Of a stretch of DNA of 64,000 nt, positions 34,885-44,182 are shown piece by piece. The stretch comes from Aestuariivivens sediminis (GTDB lineage Bacteria; Bacteroidota; Bacteroidia; Flavobacteriales; Flavobacteriaceae), in NCBI RefSeq assembly GCF_022662105.1, contig NZ_JAKMCP010000006.1, positions 1 to 64,000 of the forward strand, written 5' to 3'. The notes below the pieces were generated by a model. It was not told where the DNA came from, did no database searches, and saw only the letters and a list, made by a program, of their open reading frames with translations. A program made the translations under genes and the position numbers. The first letter of the stretch is position 1; every line of letters begins with the position of its first letter.

Positions 34885-35619
34885 TCAAATGAATTTTTCT
34901 AATTGTTTTAAACTGATTCTATTCTCATAAATGGCTTTTCCAATAATAACACCTTCACAACCTATGTCCTTCAAAACAGGTAATTCATCAATATCGGAGA
35001 TGCCCCCAGAAGCAATAAGTTTAATGGATTGATCACTACTACTGTTGGTACATTCTGCGATAATTTGCTGATACAATGTTACAGAGGGCCCCTGAAGCAT
35101 ACCGTCCTTTGAAATATCAGTACAGATAACATATTGAACACGCTTCTTTTGATAGGATTTTATAAATGGAATCACATCCTCTGTACTTTGTTCTTGCCAG
35201 CCACTAATGGATATTTTACCATGATCGGTATCGGCCCCCAAAATAATTTTTGCGGTTCCGTATTTTGCGATCCATCCTTCAAAGGTTTTGGGATCATTGA
35301 CTGCAATACTGCCGCCTGTAATCTGCCTGGCACCCGAATTAAAGGCAATGTGCAGATCTTCATTGGTTTTTAAACCACCACCAAAATCAATCTTTAAATT
35401 CGTCTTTGAAGCAATTTGTTCCAAAACTTTATAATTGACTATATGCTGAGCTTTGGCTCCATCCAGGTCTACCAAATGCAAATACTGAATCCCCGAATCC
35501 TCAAATGCCTTTGCTATTTCCAAAGGATTTTCACTATAAATTTTTTTTGTACCGTAATCCCCTTTGGTTAAACGAACACACTTCCCCTCAATAATGTCTA
35601 TGGCCGGTATAATTCTCAT
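34885..35619 (-). CDS. hisA: ProFAR isomerase
   Basis: 244 residues. '[20 protein letters not shown]' with the catalytic Asp, '[11 protein letters not shown]', '[13 protein letters not shown]' and '[13 protein letters not shown]' mark the HisA half-barrel repeats. It performs the Amadori isomerisation of ProFAR. Follows hisH by 57 bases. Confidence 0.96.
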   Translation of the reverse strand: MRIIPAIDIIEGKCVRLTKGDYGTKKIYSENPLEIAKAFEDSGIQYLHLVDLDGAKAQHIVNYKVLEQIASKTNLKIDFGGGLKTNEDLHIAFNSGARQITGGSIAVNDPKTFEGWIAKYGTAKIILGADTDHGKISISGWQEQSTEDVIPFIKSYQKKRVQYVICTDISKDGMLQGPSVTLYQQIIAECTNSSSDQSIKLIASGGISDIDELPVLKDIGCEGVIIGKAIYENRISLKQLEKFI

Positions 35620-35676
35620 ATGTTATGTCTCTTTAGGCCTCTTTGGTTTTTATTGCCTCAAAGGTCTCAATTTATA

Positions 35677-36282
35677 TTATAGTTCCAGGAAGTTTTTTAA
35701 AATTCTTTCTCCTGCCACACTGCTCTTTTCCGGGTGAAATTGTACGCCATAAAAGTTTTCATGCCGTAATGCAGAGGCATAATTTATGTCATAATCGGTT
35801 GCCGCTATGGTTTCATCACAATGTTCAGCGTAATAACTGTGCACCAAGTACATATACTCGTTTTCTCTAATCCCTTTGAATAAATCCGATTTTAAATTTT
35901 TTATAACGTTCCATCCCATTTGGGGAACCTTCACCGAATTGGAAAATCGTTTCACCTTAGTTTGAAATATCCCCAACCCATTGGTATGCCCTTCTTCGGT
36001 ATGCAGACACATCAATTGCATGCCCAAACATATCCCCAATACCGGTTGCTTGAGGGATGGTATTAATTTGTCCAATTGACTTTCTTTAAGCATAGTCATG
36101 GCAGAACGTGCTTCGCCTACGCCAGGAAAAATAATTTTATCAGCTAATTTAATTTCCTCGGGATTCTTGGATAAAACGGCATCATATCCCAAACGATTAA
36201 AGGCAAATTGTATACTTTTAATGTTACCTGCACCGTAATCTATAATGATTAATTTCAATTTAATAATATTAAAGTTAGACAT
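35677..36282 (-). CDS. hisH: Imidazole glycerol phosphate synthase, glutaminase subunit
   Basis: 201 residues from the ATG at 36282; a TTG eight codons later, just before 'LIIIDYGAGN', would give the more usual N-terminus. The glutaminase triad is present: nucleophile Cys in 'LGICLGMQLM', and His/Glu in 'GVQFHPEKS'. It supplies ammonia to HisF. Lies 50 bases after hisB. Confidence 0.95.
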   Translation of the reverse strand: MSNFNIIKLKLIIIDYGAGNIKSIQFAFNRLGYDAVLSKNPEEIKLADKIIFPGVGEARSAMTMLKESQLDKLIPSLKQPVLGICLGMQLMCLHTEEGHTNGLGIFQTKVKRFSNSVKVPQMGWNVIKNLKSDLFKGIRENEYMYLVHSYYAEHCDETIAATDYDINYASALRHENFYGVQFHPEKSSVAGERILKNFLEL

Positions 36283-36332
36283 TATAAGTAAAAGGATTTA
36301 AACCTTTACACTTGTTGTATATACTATTTACC

Positions 36333-37478
36333 TTATAACATTCCTTTGGTACTTGGCAAAAACATCTTATTGGCATCTCTCTTTACGGCCATTTTGATGG
36401 CTTTGGCAAAGGCCTTAAATATGCCTTCTATTTTATGGTGCTCGTTGGTGCCTTCTGCTTTTATATTTAAATTGCACTTAGCCCCATCGGCGAAAGATTT
36501 AAACAAGTGGAAAAACATTTCTGTTGGCATATCCCCTATTTTCTCCCGTTTGAATTCGGCATCCCATTCTAACCAATTTCTTCCGCCAAAATCTACTGCG
36601 ACCTGGGCGAGGCAGTCATCCATGGGCAAACAAAACCCATAGCGTTCTATTCCCAGCTTATTACCCAATGCTCTGTGAAACAATTCCCCTAAAGCAATCA
36701 TGGTATCTTCTATGGTATGGTGCTCATCGACCTCCAAATCGCCCGTAACCTTGATAGTTAAATCCATGGCACCATGACGTCCTATTTGGTCCAACATATG
36801 ATCGAAAAATGCCAGTCCTGTACTAATATTATTTTGTCCTGATCCATCCAGGTTTAGTTTAATATAAATCTGGGTTTCATTAGTATTTCGAGTTATCTCA
36901 GCCACGCGATCCTTTAGTTTTAAAAACTCATAGACCTTTGCCCAGTCAGTCGTAGTAAGTACAATGTGGTCCAAAATGTCCGGTCTGGAGGACTCTATTT
37001 CATTGGAGCCCACACCTGTCTTTTCATTTTCTGATAAAAGGATACCTTTTGCTCCCAAGTTTTTGGCCAGTTCCATATCGGTAATTCGATCCCCTAAGAC
37101 ATATGAATTTGCAAGATCATAATCTTTTGAAAAATAGTGGTTCAACATTCCTATCCTTGGTTTTCGTGTTGGTGCATTGTCTTCAGGTAGCGATCTATCT
37201 ATGTGAATTGCCGAGAATACCACCCCTTCTTTGGCTAATGCATCAATGATTTTATTATGTGCAGGCCAAAAGGTATCCTCCGGAAACAGCTCAGTTCCCA
37301 GTCCATCTTGATTGGTAACCATAACTAATTCGTAATCCAATTCGCTGGCAATTTTTGCCATATATTGAAATACTTTGGGGTAAAACTCCAATTTTTCCAA
37401 ACTGTCTAATTGATAATCCACAGGTGGTTCTAAAACCAATGTGCCATCCCTGTCTATAAACAATACCTTTTTACTCAT
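36333..37478 (-). CDS. hisB: Bifunctional histidinol-phosphatase / imidazoleglycerol-phosphate dehydratase
   Basis: 381 residues. HAD-type phosphatase domain 1-~170: '[14 protein letters not shown]', '[10 protein letters not shown]' and '[19 protein letters not shown]'. IGP dehydratase domain ~185-381: '[16 protein letters not shown]', manganese-binding '[15 protein letters not shown]' and '[19 protein letters not shown]'. This fusion is as in enterobacteria and is common in Bacteroidota. Preceded by a 128-base gap with a strong hairpin. Confidence 0.96.
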   Translation of the reverse strand: MSKKVLFIDRDGTLVLEPPVDYQLDSLEKLEFYPKVFQYMAKIASELDYELVMVTNQDGLGTELFPEDTFWPAHNKIIDALAKEGVVFSAIHIDRSLPEDNAPTRKPRIGMLNHYFSKDYDLANSYVLGDRITDMELAKNLGAKGILLSENEKTGVGSNEIESSRPDILDHIVLTTTDWAKVYEFLKLKDRVAEITRNTNETQIYIKLNLDGSGQNNISTGLAFFDHMLDQIGRHGAMDLTIKVTGDLEVDEHHTIEDTMIALGELFHRALGNKLGIERYGFCLPMDDCLAQVAVDFGGRNWLEWDAEFKREKIGDMPTEMFFHLFKSFADGAKCNLNIKAEGTNEHHKIEGIFKAFAKAIKMAVKRDANKMFLPSTKGML

Positions 37479-37559
37479 TATTTTAATTTCTGTCTCGACT
37501 GTTGCTATAAATTAACTCCAGCAAAGGTCGTTTTTTAATACTCATTTATGTTTGTTTGG

Positions 37560-37600
37560 ATTCGGCATGAACCGCGAAGGTTACAATGATTATGCCGAAT
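37560..37600 (-). other. mRNA hairpin between hisC and hisB
   Basis: ATTCGGCAT and ATGCCGAAT make a perfect 9-bp stem (37560-37568 and 37592-37600). An inner AACC/GGTT stem with a UUCG-like loop appears on the minus-strand transcript. No T-run follows, so it is not a terminator; it may protect or cut the polycistronic mRNA. Confidence 0.55.
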
Positions 37601-37606
37601 AGCCCA

Positions 37607-38644
37607 TTAACTTAATTCATGTAATGCTGTAATTAATGCTTTATTTTCATTGGCAATGCCAACGGTAAACCGTAAACAATTTTCGCAACCGGGCTGGGTC
37701 GATCTATTCCTAACCACTATACCCCTTTCAACTAACTGATGATATCGCATTGTAGCATCGTCTACCTTGACAAGTACAAAATTGGCATCCGTAGGATAAA
37801 CTTTAGTTACGAAAGAAATTTTATGCAACTCGTCGATTAATCGGTCTCTTTCATTTAAGATGGATTTAATTTGTTGCTCAGTCAAGGTTCTATTCTCTAA
37901 CTGCTCTATGGCTCTTTGTTGTGTTAACTCATTCACGTTATATGGAGGCTTAATGGTATTCAATACTGAAATAATGATTTTGGAAGCGTAACATATACCC
38001 AGTCGAATGCCGGCCATTCCGTATGCTTTGGATAAAGTTTGTGTAACAATTAAATTGGGATATTCGTTTAATCTGTTAATCCAACTGGGCTGTAACGTAA
38101 AGTCAATATATGCCTCATCTATAACCACAATACCTTGAAAGTTTTTGATTAATCTCTCTATGGATTCTGGTGAAAAACTATTCCCGCTAGGATTGTTAGG
38201 AGAACATAAGAATAAGAGTTTGCTATTCACATCAGCCATGGTCAAAATTTTGTCAACCTGTGGTTGAAAATCTTTGGTTAACGGCATTTCCTTTATGGCC
38301 ACGGCATTGATATTAGCCAATACACCGTACATGCCATAGGTAGGTGGTAAGGTAATAATATTATCCTTGTTGGGCTCACAAAACGCTCTGAATATTAAAT
38401 CCAACACTTCATCACTTCCATTTCCTAAAAGAATATGGTCTTGAGAAAGCCCTTTTAGTTCAGATAAAAGGGTTTTAACACGTCTCTGTAAGGGATCTGG
38501 GTACCGATTAACACCATTTTCAAATGGATTCTCATTGGCGTCTAAAAACACCATATTCTCTTTAAAACCTTGAAATTCATCTCTGGCCGACGAATACGGT
38601 TTAAGGTTTTTTATGTTAGGTCGTATTAAATCTAGAACATTCAT
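37607..38644 (-). CDS. hisC: Histidinol-phosphate aminotransferase
   Basis: 345 residues. PLP-dependent fold type I: 'LLGNGSDEVLDLIFRAF', 'FLCSPNNPSGN', 'VVIDEAYIDF', and the PLP Lys in 'TQTLSKAYGMAGIRLG'; the Arg of 'CLRFTVG' binds substrate phosphate or carboxylate. Converts imidazole acetol phosphate to histidinol phosphate. 64 bases after hisD. Confidence 0.95.
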   Translation of the reverse strand: MNVLDLIRPNIKNLKPYSSARDEFQGFKENMVFLDANENPFENGVNRYPDPLQRRVKTLLSELKGLSQDHILLGNGSDEVLDLIFRAFCEPNKDNIITLPPTYGMYGVLANINAVAIKEMPLTKDFQPQVDKILTMADVNSKLLFLCSPNNPSGNSFSPESIERLIKNFQGIVVIDEAYIDFTLQPSWINRLNEYPNLIVTQTLSKAYGMAGIRLGICYASKIIISVLNTIKPPYNVNELTQQRAIEQLENRTLTEQQIKSILNERDRLIDELHKISFVTKVYPTDANFVLVKVDDATMRYHQLVERGIVVRNRSTQPGCENCLRFTVGIANENKALITALHELS

Positions 38645-38708
38645 TTGTTTATCATTAATATGCCAGGATCACAATTAAACAAGCAACGTGTTATGATTGA
38701 GCATGGCA

Positions 38709-39995
38709 TTATTTTTTTAAATCCTTTAATCGGATGCTTACTGCATTTTTGTGCGCTTGCAAGCCTTCTGCTTCGGCCATTAGCTCAATAGTTTTTCCTA
38801 TATTTAAGATACCTTCTCTGGAAATTTTTTGAAAGGTCATACTCTTTAAAAAACTATCCAAATTAACTCCGGAATAGGCTTTACTAAATCCGTTAGTCGG
38901 TAAGGTATGGTTCGTTCCGGAAGCATAATCTCCTGCACTTTCAGGTGTGTAATCCCCAATAAAAACCGATCCTGCATTTATAATGCCATTAACAAAAAAC
39001 GCTTCATTTTTACTACATATGATAAAGTGTTCGGGGCCATACATATTAATCAATTCTAATGCGGTATTATCGTCTTCAACATAAATTAACTTAGAATTTG
39101 AAATGGCCTGTTCTGCAATATTCCGTCTTGACAACACCTGAAGTTGCGTCTGTATCTCCTCTGAGACCATGGCGATCATGTCTTTAGACGTAGACACTAA
39201 AATTACCTGGCTATCAGCACCATGTTCGGCCTGACTCAACAAATCCGAAGCAATAAAACCAGCATTTGCATCCTTATCGGCGAATACTAAAAGTTCACTC
39301 GGACCTGCAGGCATGTCTATGGCTACCCCATATTTTGTTGCTAACTGTTTAGCGACAGTAACAAATTGGTTTCCAGGTCCGAAAATTTTATAGACTTGCG
39401 GTATACTTTCAGTGCCAAAGGTTAGTCCAGCTATCGCCTGGATACCTCCAATTTTAAATATTTTTGTGACGCCACAGAGGCTGGCAGCATATAATATCTC
39501 TGGGGCTAACTTTCCCGATTTGTTTGGTGGAGAACACAATATAATTTCCTTACAGCCCGCAAGTTTAGCCGGAATGGCTAACATTAGAACGGTTGAAAAT
39601 AATGGTGCCGTTCCTCCTGGGATATATAACCCAACACTTTCGATAGGCCTTTTTTCCTGCCAGCAACGCACCCCCACTGTTGTTTCTATATCAATGGTTT
39701 GCGTTCTCTGAGCTGCATGAAATAATTCTATGTTTTGTTTTGCCCTTTTAATGGCGGTTTTTAGCGCTTCTGAAATCGTTTTAGAGGCTTCTTCAATGTC
39801 ATGAAGAGAAACTAAATTATCCTGTATAGTGACACCATCAAATCGTTCCGTGTAGTTTCTAACGGCCCTGTCTCCATATTCCTTTACATCCATAAACACT
39901 TCGTTTACAACCCCTTCTATATCGTCAATGGTTTGTGTTGGACGCTTCAAAATATCCGCCCAATTTACTTTATTTGGATTATCAATTATTTGCAT
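38709..39995 (-). CDS. hisD: Histidinol dehydrogenase
   Basis: 428 residues from the ATG at 39995, the usual HisD length; a longer frame reaching 40085 would overlap hisG. 'IYIPGGTAPLFSTVLMLAIPAKLAGC', 'GPGNQFVTVAKQLA', 'DMPAGPSELLV' and the zinc/catalytic region 'LLSQAEHGADSQVILV'. Oxidises histidinol to histidine in two NAD-dependent steps. 62 bases after hisG. Confidence 0.95.
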   Translation of the reverse strand: MQIIDNPNKVNWADILKRPTQTIDDIEGVVNEVFMDVKEYGDRAVRNYTERFDGVTIQDNLVSLHDIEEASKTISEALKTAIKRAKQNIELFHAAQRTQTIDIETTVGVRCWQEKRPIESVGLYIPGGTAPLFSTVLMLAIPAKLAGCKEIILCSPPNKSGKLAPEILYAASLCGVTKIFKIGGIQAIAGLTFGTESIPQVYKIFGPGNQFVTVAKQLATKYGVAIDMPAGPSELLVFADKDANAGFIASDLLSQAEHGADSQVILVSTSKDMIAMVSEEIQTQLQVLSRRNIAEQAISNSKLIYVEDDNTALELINMYGPEHFIICSKNEAFFVNGIINAGSVFIGDYTPESAGDYASGTNHTLPTNGFSKAYSGVNLDSFLKSMTFQKISREGILNIGKTIELMAEAEGLQAHKNAVSIRLKDLKK

Positions 39996-40057
39996 GGTTT
40001 TAATTTTAAGAAAAACAGGGAATGGCTTACTACAAGGTGACAGCAGTTCATCATATA

Positions 40058-40915
40058 CTAAAGTACCATTTTTTCTATTGGACACACTAAAATGCCTTGC
40101 GCTCCTTTATCCTTTAATTCATCAATAACATTCCAAAACTCATTTTTACTAATTACGGAGTGTACAGAGCTCCAACCTTCCTCAGCTAAAGGCAAAACCG
40201 TTGGACTTTTCATTCCGGGTAAAACACTTATGATATCCTTGAGTTTATCATTGGGTGCATTGAGCAGAACATATCTCGAATTCCTGCCTTTTAAAACTGA
40301 CTGGATTCTAAACTGTATGGTTCTTAAAATCGCTTTCTTTTCTTCACTTAATACCGGTGATACAGCAAGTACTGCTTCCGATTTTAATATCGTTTCAACT
40401 TCTTTAAGGTTGTTTTTAAATAAGGTACTTCCACTAGAAACAATATCACAAATCGCATCGGCCAAACCAATATTTGGTGCAATTTCCACCGAACCGTTGA
40501 TAATATGCAGATGGGCATTAACGCCTTGCTTTTCTAGAAAGCGTTGAACCGTAACCGGGTAAGATGTTGCTATACGCTTGCCCTCCAAATCCTTTATATT
40601 GCCATATTTTACGGATTTAGGCACGGCAATACATACCCTACATTTCGAAAACCCCAGTTTTTCAGCGATACCAATACCTTCTCCCTTTTCTATTAACACA
40701 TTTTCCCCAATAATGGCAGCGTCCACAACACCATCCTTCAGATATTGGGGGATATCACCATTTCTTAAATAAAACACTTCTACCGGAAAATCCCTTGCGG
40801 AAGCTTTTAACTGGTCTTTACCATTATCAATGGATATACCAATATCCTTTAAAATTTGCATGGAGTCTTCATTTAGACGTCCGGATTTTTGAATTGCAAT
40901 TCTTAATTTACTCAT
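40058..40915 (-). CDS. hisG: ATP phosphoribosyltransferase (long form)
   Basis: 285 residues: catalytic domains ~1-205 ('IAIQKSGRLNEDSM', 'RIATSYPVTVQRFL', 'DAICDIVSSGSTL') plus a C-terminal ACT-like domain ('YVLLNAPNDKLKDIISVLPGMKSPTV') for feedback inhibition by histidine. This is the first and committed step. The gene is first in the operon and lies behind the attenuator described at 40964-41078, so it is controlled both by translation of a His-rich leader and by allosteric inhibition. Confidence 0.96.
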   Translation of the reverse strand: MSKLRIAIQKSGRLNEDSMQILKDIGISIDNGKDQLKASARDFPVEVFYLRNGDIPQYLKDGVVDAAIIGENVLIEKGEGIGIAEKLGFSKCRVCIAVPKSVKYGNIKDLEGKRIATSYPVTVQRFLEKQGVNAHLHIINGSVEIAPNIGLADAICDIVSSGSTLFKNNLKEVETILKSEAVLAVSPVLSEEKKAILRTIQFRIQSVLKGRNSRYVLLNAPNDKLKDIISVLPGMKSPTVLPLAEEGWSSVHSVISKNEFWNVIDELKDKGAQGILVCPIEKMVL

Positions 40916-40963
40916 TTTTCTATTTGTTATGAGTTTGAAACAATCGGGTTAAGTTTTTAAATG

Positions 40964-40994
40964 AAAAACCCGCTTGATTGTCTCAAACGGGTTT
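40964..40994 (-). terminator. Attenuator terminator in the his leader
   Basis: On the minus strand AAACCCG (40988-40994) pairs with CGGGTTT (40966-40972), extended by an inner TTGA/TCAA, and is followed by a run of five T (40964-40968, partly shared with the stem). It lies 30 bases after the leader-peptide stop codon and about 50 bases before hisG. Confidence 0.8.
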
Positions 40995-41039
40995 ATAAAT
41001 ATCTTGATTTTATTCAATACATTTTCACTTCGCCTGAGA
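40981..41039 (-). promoter_or_regulatory. Antiterminator pairing of the his attenuator
   Basis: TCTCAGGCG (41031-41039), within the last codons of the leader peptide, can form nine consecutive pairs (seven Watson-Crick, two G-U) with CGTTTGAGA (40981-40989). The latter takes away the end of the left terminator arm. The two structures exclude each other. A third arm downstream (40933-40945) could also pair with 40976-40988. Confidence 0.7.
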
Positions 41040-41078
41040 GCAAATTTGAAAATGATGATGTGTTAGAATAAAATTCAT
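41025..41078 (-). CDS. hisL: his operon leader peptide
   Basis: ATG at 41078 opens a 17-codon frame MNFILTHHHFQICSQAK ending in TGA. Three consecutive CAT codons (7-9) are the regulatory His codons. A ribosome waiting there for charged tRNA-His leaves the 3' end of the frame free to form the antiterminator; a ribosome that reaches the stop codon covers it, and the terminator forms. The gene lies 109 bases before hisG on the same strand. The name hisL is given by analogy with enterobacteria; the sequence itself is unrelated. Confidence 0.8.
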   Translation of the reverse strand: MNFILTHHHFQICSQAK

Positions 41079-41226
41079 ATTAAATTTTGAGCTACAAATA
41101 TCTATAATTAATCCTTAAATAACCAAATAAAATAGGTCAAATTTAATAATATTAGAAATTCAACATTTTTTTTATTGCATTTTTACCTAAAACGCAACAG
41201 AATTCTAATATCATTAAAATTTTAAT

Positions 41227-42042
41227 TTATTGATTTCCCAGAATAATGGGTAAACCACTATCACCAGAACCAATAACGACAACTTTGCTATTGGGTGACT
41301 CCGCTAATTTTATTGTGGCCTCTATACCTTTGTCCTGTAAAATTTTATCGGTTAAAGAAGCGCTTAATATCCGGTTGGCATCCGCTTTTCCTTGTGCTTC
41401 AATAATTACTTTTTCTGCCTCCTTGGCCGCCGTAACCAACCTAAATTCGTATTCTAATGATTCTTGTTCTTGTTTTAACTTACGCTCAATAGCCTCCTTA
41501 ATGGTTGGTGGAAGGGTGACATCCCGAACTAAAACTTCATTAAGCTGCACATATTGCTTTTCTAAAATCTTTTTTGTTTCTACAAAAATCTCATCTTGAA
41601 TGGCATCCCGCTTACTAGAATACAATTGTTCCGGCGTATAGCGACCGACCACACTTCTTGCTGCACTTCTAATTGCAGGTTGAATAACACGTTGCAAGTA
41701 GTTCTCACCTAAAGTTTGATGCAGATTACCTAAATCCTGGTAAACGGGTTGATACCAGGCAGAAGCATCAATTTGAATTTCCAATCCATTGGATGACAAT
41801 ACTTTCATTTTTTCAAAAAGTTCCTGTTGACGTACTTCGTAAACATAAACCTTATTCCACGGGGCGACAATGTGAAACCCTTCCCCTAAAGGATCCTTAT
41901 CGGTTACAACACCCCCTCCAAAGGTTTTGTAAAGTACCCCTGCTTCACCGGATCCTATGGTTACAGCAGATTTTGACAGTATAATAACAAGTACTATGAC
42001 TCCAATTATAAAAGGTAGTGCAATTTTTGGTAATTTTTCCAT
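41227..42042 (-). CDS. Prohibitin-family SPFH-domain membrane protein
   Basis: 271 residues. One N-terminal membrane segment ('IALPFIIGVIVLVIILSKSAV'), then the SPFH/Band 7 domain ('GSGEAGVLYKTFGGGV', 'PWNKVYVYEVRQQELFEKMKVLSSNGLEIQID'), and a coiled-coil C-terminal part ('LKQEQESLEYEFRLVTAAKEAEKVIIEAQGKADANRIL'). Prohibitins form ring assemblies that scaffold membrane proteases and microdomains. Follows the VWA gene by 13 bases, so probably co-transcribed. Confidence 0.9.
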   Translation of the reverse strand: MEKLPKIALPFIIGVIVLVIILSKSAVTIGSGEAGVLYKTFGGGVVTDKDPLGEGFHIVAPWNKVYVYEVRQQELFEKMKVLSSNGLEIQIDASAWYQPVYQDLGNLHQTLGENYLQRVIQPAIRSAARSVVGRYTPEQLYSSKRDAIQDEIFVETKKILEKQYVQLNEVLVRDVTLPPTIKEAIERKLKQEQESLEYEFRLVTAAKEAEKVIIEAQGKADANRILSASLTDKILQDKGIEATIKLAESPNSKVVVIGSGDSGLPIILGNQ

Positions 42043-42055
42043 TCTATATATTTAT

Positions 42056-44089
42056 TTAAATTAATCCGTTATATTTTCTTAAAAACCACTCAGCTGACAG
42101 GCTGAATACAATTATTGAAAGTAGATATTTCCAATCTATCAAAGGTAAGCTATTTTTATGGCTTTTTTGAATGGGCAAAAAACGATTATCGTTTAAAAGG
42201 TCATTAACTAAATTATTTGCTTCATCAATAAAATAACTTCTTCCTTCACTGCGAGCAGCCAATCGCTGTAATTTTGCAACATTCGCATTTAAAAATTGTT
42301 GTTCCACATTGTACTCCAGAATTCGAAAGCTGCCTGACGTGGATAGGTTTTCATGGGCTGTTTTAACTGTAAAACTGTATTCTGATGGCCTTAAATTGCT
42401 TAAATCAACTTCGTAATTATTGTTTTTCAGAACAAAGGGAAACGTTTTGATTTCTTCAGAAATGTTATCCTTAACCACAATAGAGATTGATTCACGACTA
42501 TCGAACTGATAATTTTTATCAAAAAATTGTGCTTTTAAAATAACACCTGTATTGCCATCATAAAATGTTTCATATTCAAGATTTAAACGATTCCGTTGGG
42601 TATTGGACGCTAAATACTGGATGATTTTACCAACAAAATCATCAAATTCATTAAAAGACTTATAATTGAGATAACTCTGGGCCCGCCATTGCCAAATGTT
42701 TTCTCCAAGCAGTAGAACCTCTCTTACATGGTTAGATTCCATGGTTGCCAATAATGGCTCATCGGTAGGTATGTTGTTAATCGTTTTGTCTAAAATTGTT
42801 TCGTAAGGCGTTTTAAATTCGATGCTTCCATAATAGGATTTTAATGGCGGCAATGTTTCAAAACTAATATCTTCAACTAAGAATGGCGAAAAATTATTAT
42901 TCAGATCTGCTTGATAGTACTCATATTGTCCGGATATTTCAAATTGATAATTTTTACTAATTCGATTTAAAAAATTCAAGTCCGTATTTGGACCAATAAC
43001 CATTAATTTATTTTTACCGACCTTATCCAATGTTTCGATTAACAACCGAAATGCTCCATTGGGCTGATATAAAATAAGTAACTGAAAATCATCTATTTGC
43101 TTTATTGCCTCCTCAGGATTTAGAATCAAAACAGAACGTTGTTCGTTATGCTCTATACTTTTCTTAAAAGCGCCCAGGTCTGGATGCAAAATACTACTGA
43201 CAAGAGCAATTTTAGTTTTCTGATCCATCACTTCAACTGCAAAATCTTTTGAATTATTTATTTTATTTTTTTCATTATCAATTGGCAATAAGGTCGCTTT
43301 ATAAGTCCCCACTCCTGTTTTTAAAGCCGGTAAAGTAAAACTTAAAATTTTTGAATTGTTTAAATTATTAAAGCTAACATTTTGTGAAAAAACCGTGATG
43401 TTACCTTTAGTTACAATGAATTTGGAATTAATAGTTTCAGTTCCATTATAAACCAATATGGCCTCTATGGGGAATTGATTTTTTAAAAAAGCGTATTTGT
43501 TAACATTGAGCTGTTGAATTTTTAAATCGGTATAGGTTACTGTATCACCTAAGATTACCGGATAAACCATTTGATTGTATTTTGAAATCGAAAACTCATA
43601 ATCATTACCGTAAGTTTGATTACCATCCGTAATTAATAGGGTTGGTGATATGGTTTGTTTATAAATCTGCCCCAATTGATCAAACACATTATCTATGTTG
43701 GTTTGATTTTCTAAAAATGTAAGCGAATCTGTGTTTTTAAATTCTTCACCAAACGTATAAAAATCTAAATCGAATTTACGTTTTATGGATTCATTCTCCG
43801 TAATCTCCTGAACCAAATTTTTGACCTTTTCTTGCTGATTCAAATACCGAATAGAATTTGAATTATCTATAGCTATAATTAAATGAGGCTTTTCGATTGA
43901 AACGGATACCTGATCAAATTTAGGGTTAATGAGTAAGAGCAGAACTGAAAATAAGGTAAGAAACCTTAAAATTAAAAAGAGCAAGCTCAGTTTGGTAATG
44001 CTCTTTAATTTAATTATATATTGAAACCCTGCTAATAATAAGGCTAAGATTCCGGATAATATAATATATAAAATAGTCTCTGTGTTCAT
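42056..44089 (-). CDS. Membrane-anchored VWA-domain protein
   Basis: 677 residues from the ATG at 44089. Two N-terminal membrane segments, a VWA-like domain from ~75 ('PHLIIAIDNSNSIRYLNQQEKVKNL', with a D-x-S-x-S type MIDAS), then a long extracytoplasmic region of Ig-like pieces and a final membrane segment ('WKYLLSIIVFSLSAEWFLRKY'). The topology is that of the large BatA/BatB-related or CoxE-neighbour membrane proteins of Bacteroidota, where an AAA+ MoxR gene is often near; none is in this window. The function is unknown; likely envelope maintenance. Linked to prohibitin by a 13-base gap. Confidence 0.7.
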   Translation of the reverse strand: MNTETILYIILSGILALLLAGFQYIIKLKSITKLSLLFLILRFLTLFSVLLLLINPKFDQVSVSIEKPHLIIAIDNSNSIRYLNQQEKVKNLVQEITENESIKRKFDLDFYTFGEEFKNTDSLTFLENQTNIDNVFDQLGQIYKQTISPTLLITDGNQTYGNDYEFSISKYNQMVYPVILGDTVTYTDLKIQQLNVNKYAFLKNQFPIEAILVYNGTETINSKFIVTKGNITVFSQNVSFNNLNNSKILSFTLPALKTGVGTYKATLLPIDNEKNKINNSKDFAVEVMDQKTKIALVSSILHPDLGAFKKSIEHNEQRSVLILNPEEAIKQIDDFQLLILYQPNGAFRLLIETLDKVGKNKLMVIGPNTDLNFLNRISKNYQFEISGQYEYYQADLNNNFSPFLVEDISFETLPPLKSYYGSIEFKTPYETILDKTINNIPTDEPLLATMESNHVREVLLLGENIWQWRAQSYLNYKSFNEFDDFVGKIIQYLASNTQRNRLNLEYETFYDGNTGVILKAQFFDKNYQFDSRESISIVVKDNISEEIKTFPFVLKNNNYEVDLSNLRPSEYSFTVKTAHENLSTSGSFRILEYNVEQQFLNANVAKLQRLAARSEGRSYFIDEANNLVNDLLNDNRFLPIQKSHKNSLPLIDWKYLLSIIVFSLSAEWFLRKYNGLI

Positions 44090-44182
44090 GAATTTACGAC
44101 TTTTGAACCTTATCAAAGGCTCAGGGCAGGTTTTTTGCTTAACGATTTATTGATTGTCAAATCGTACTATGTAACCCGTAAT

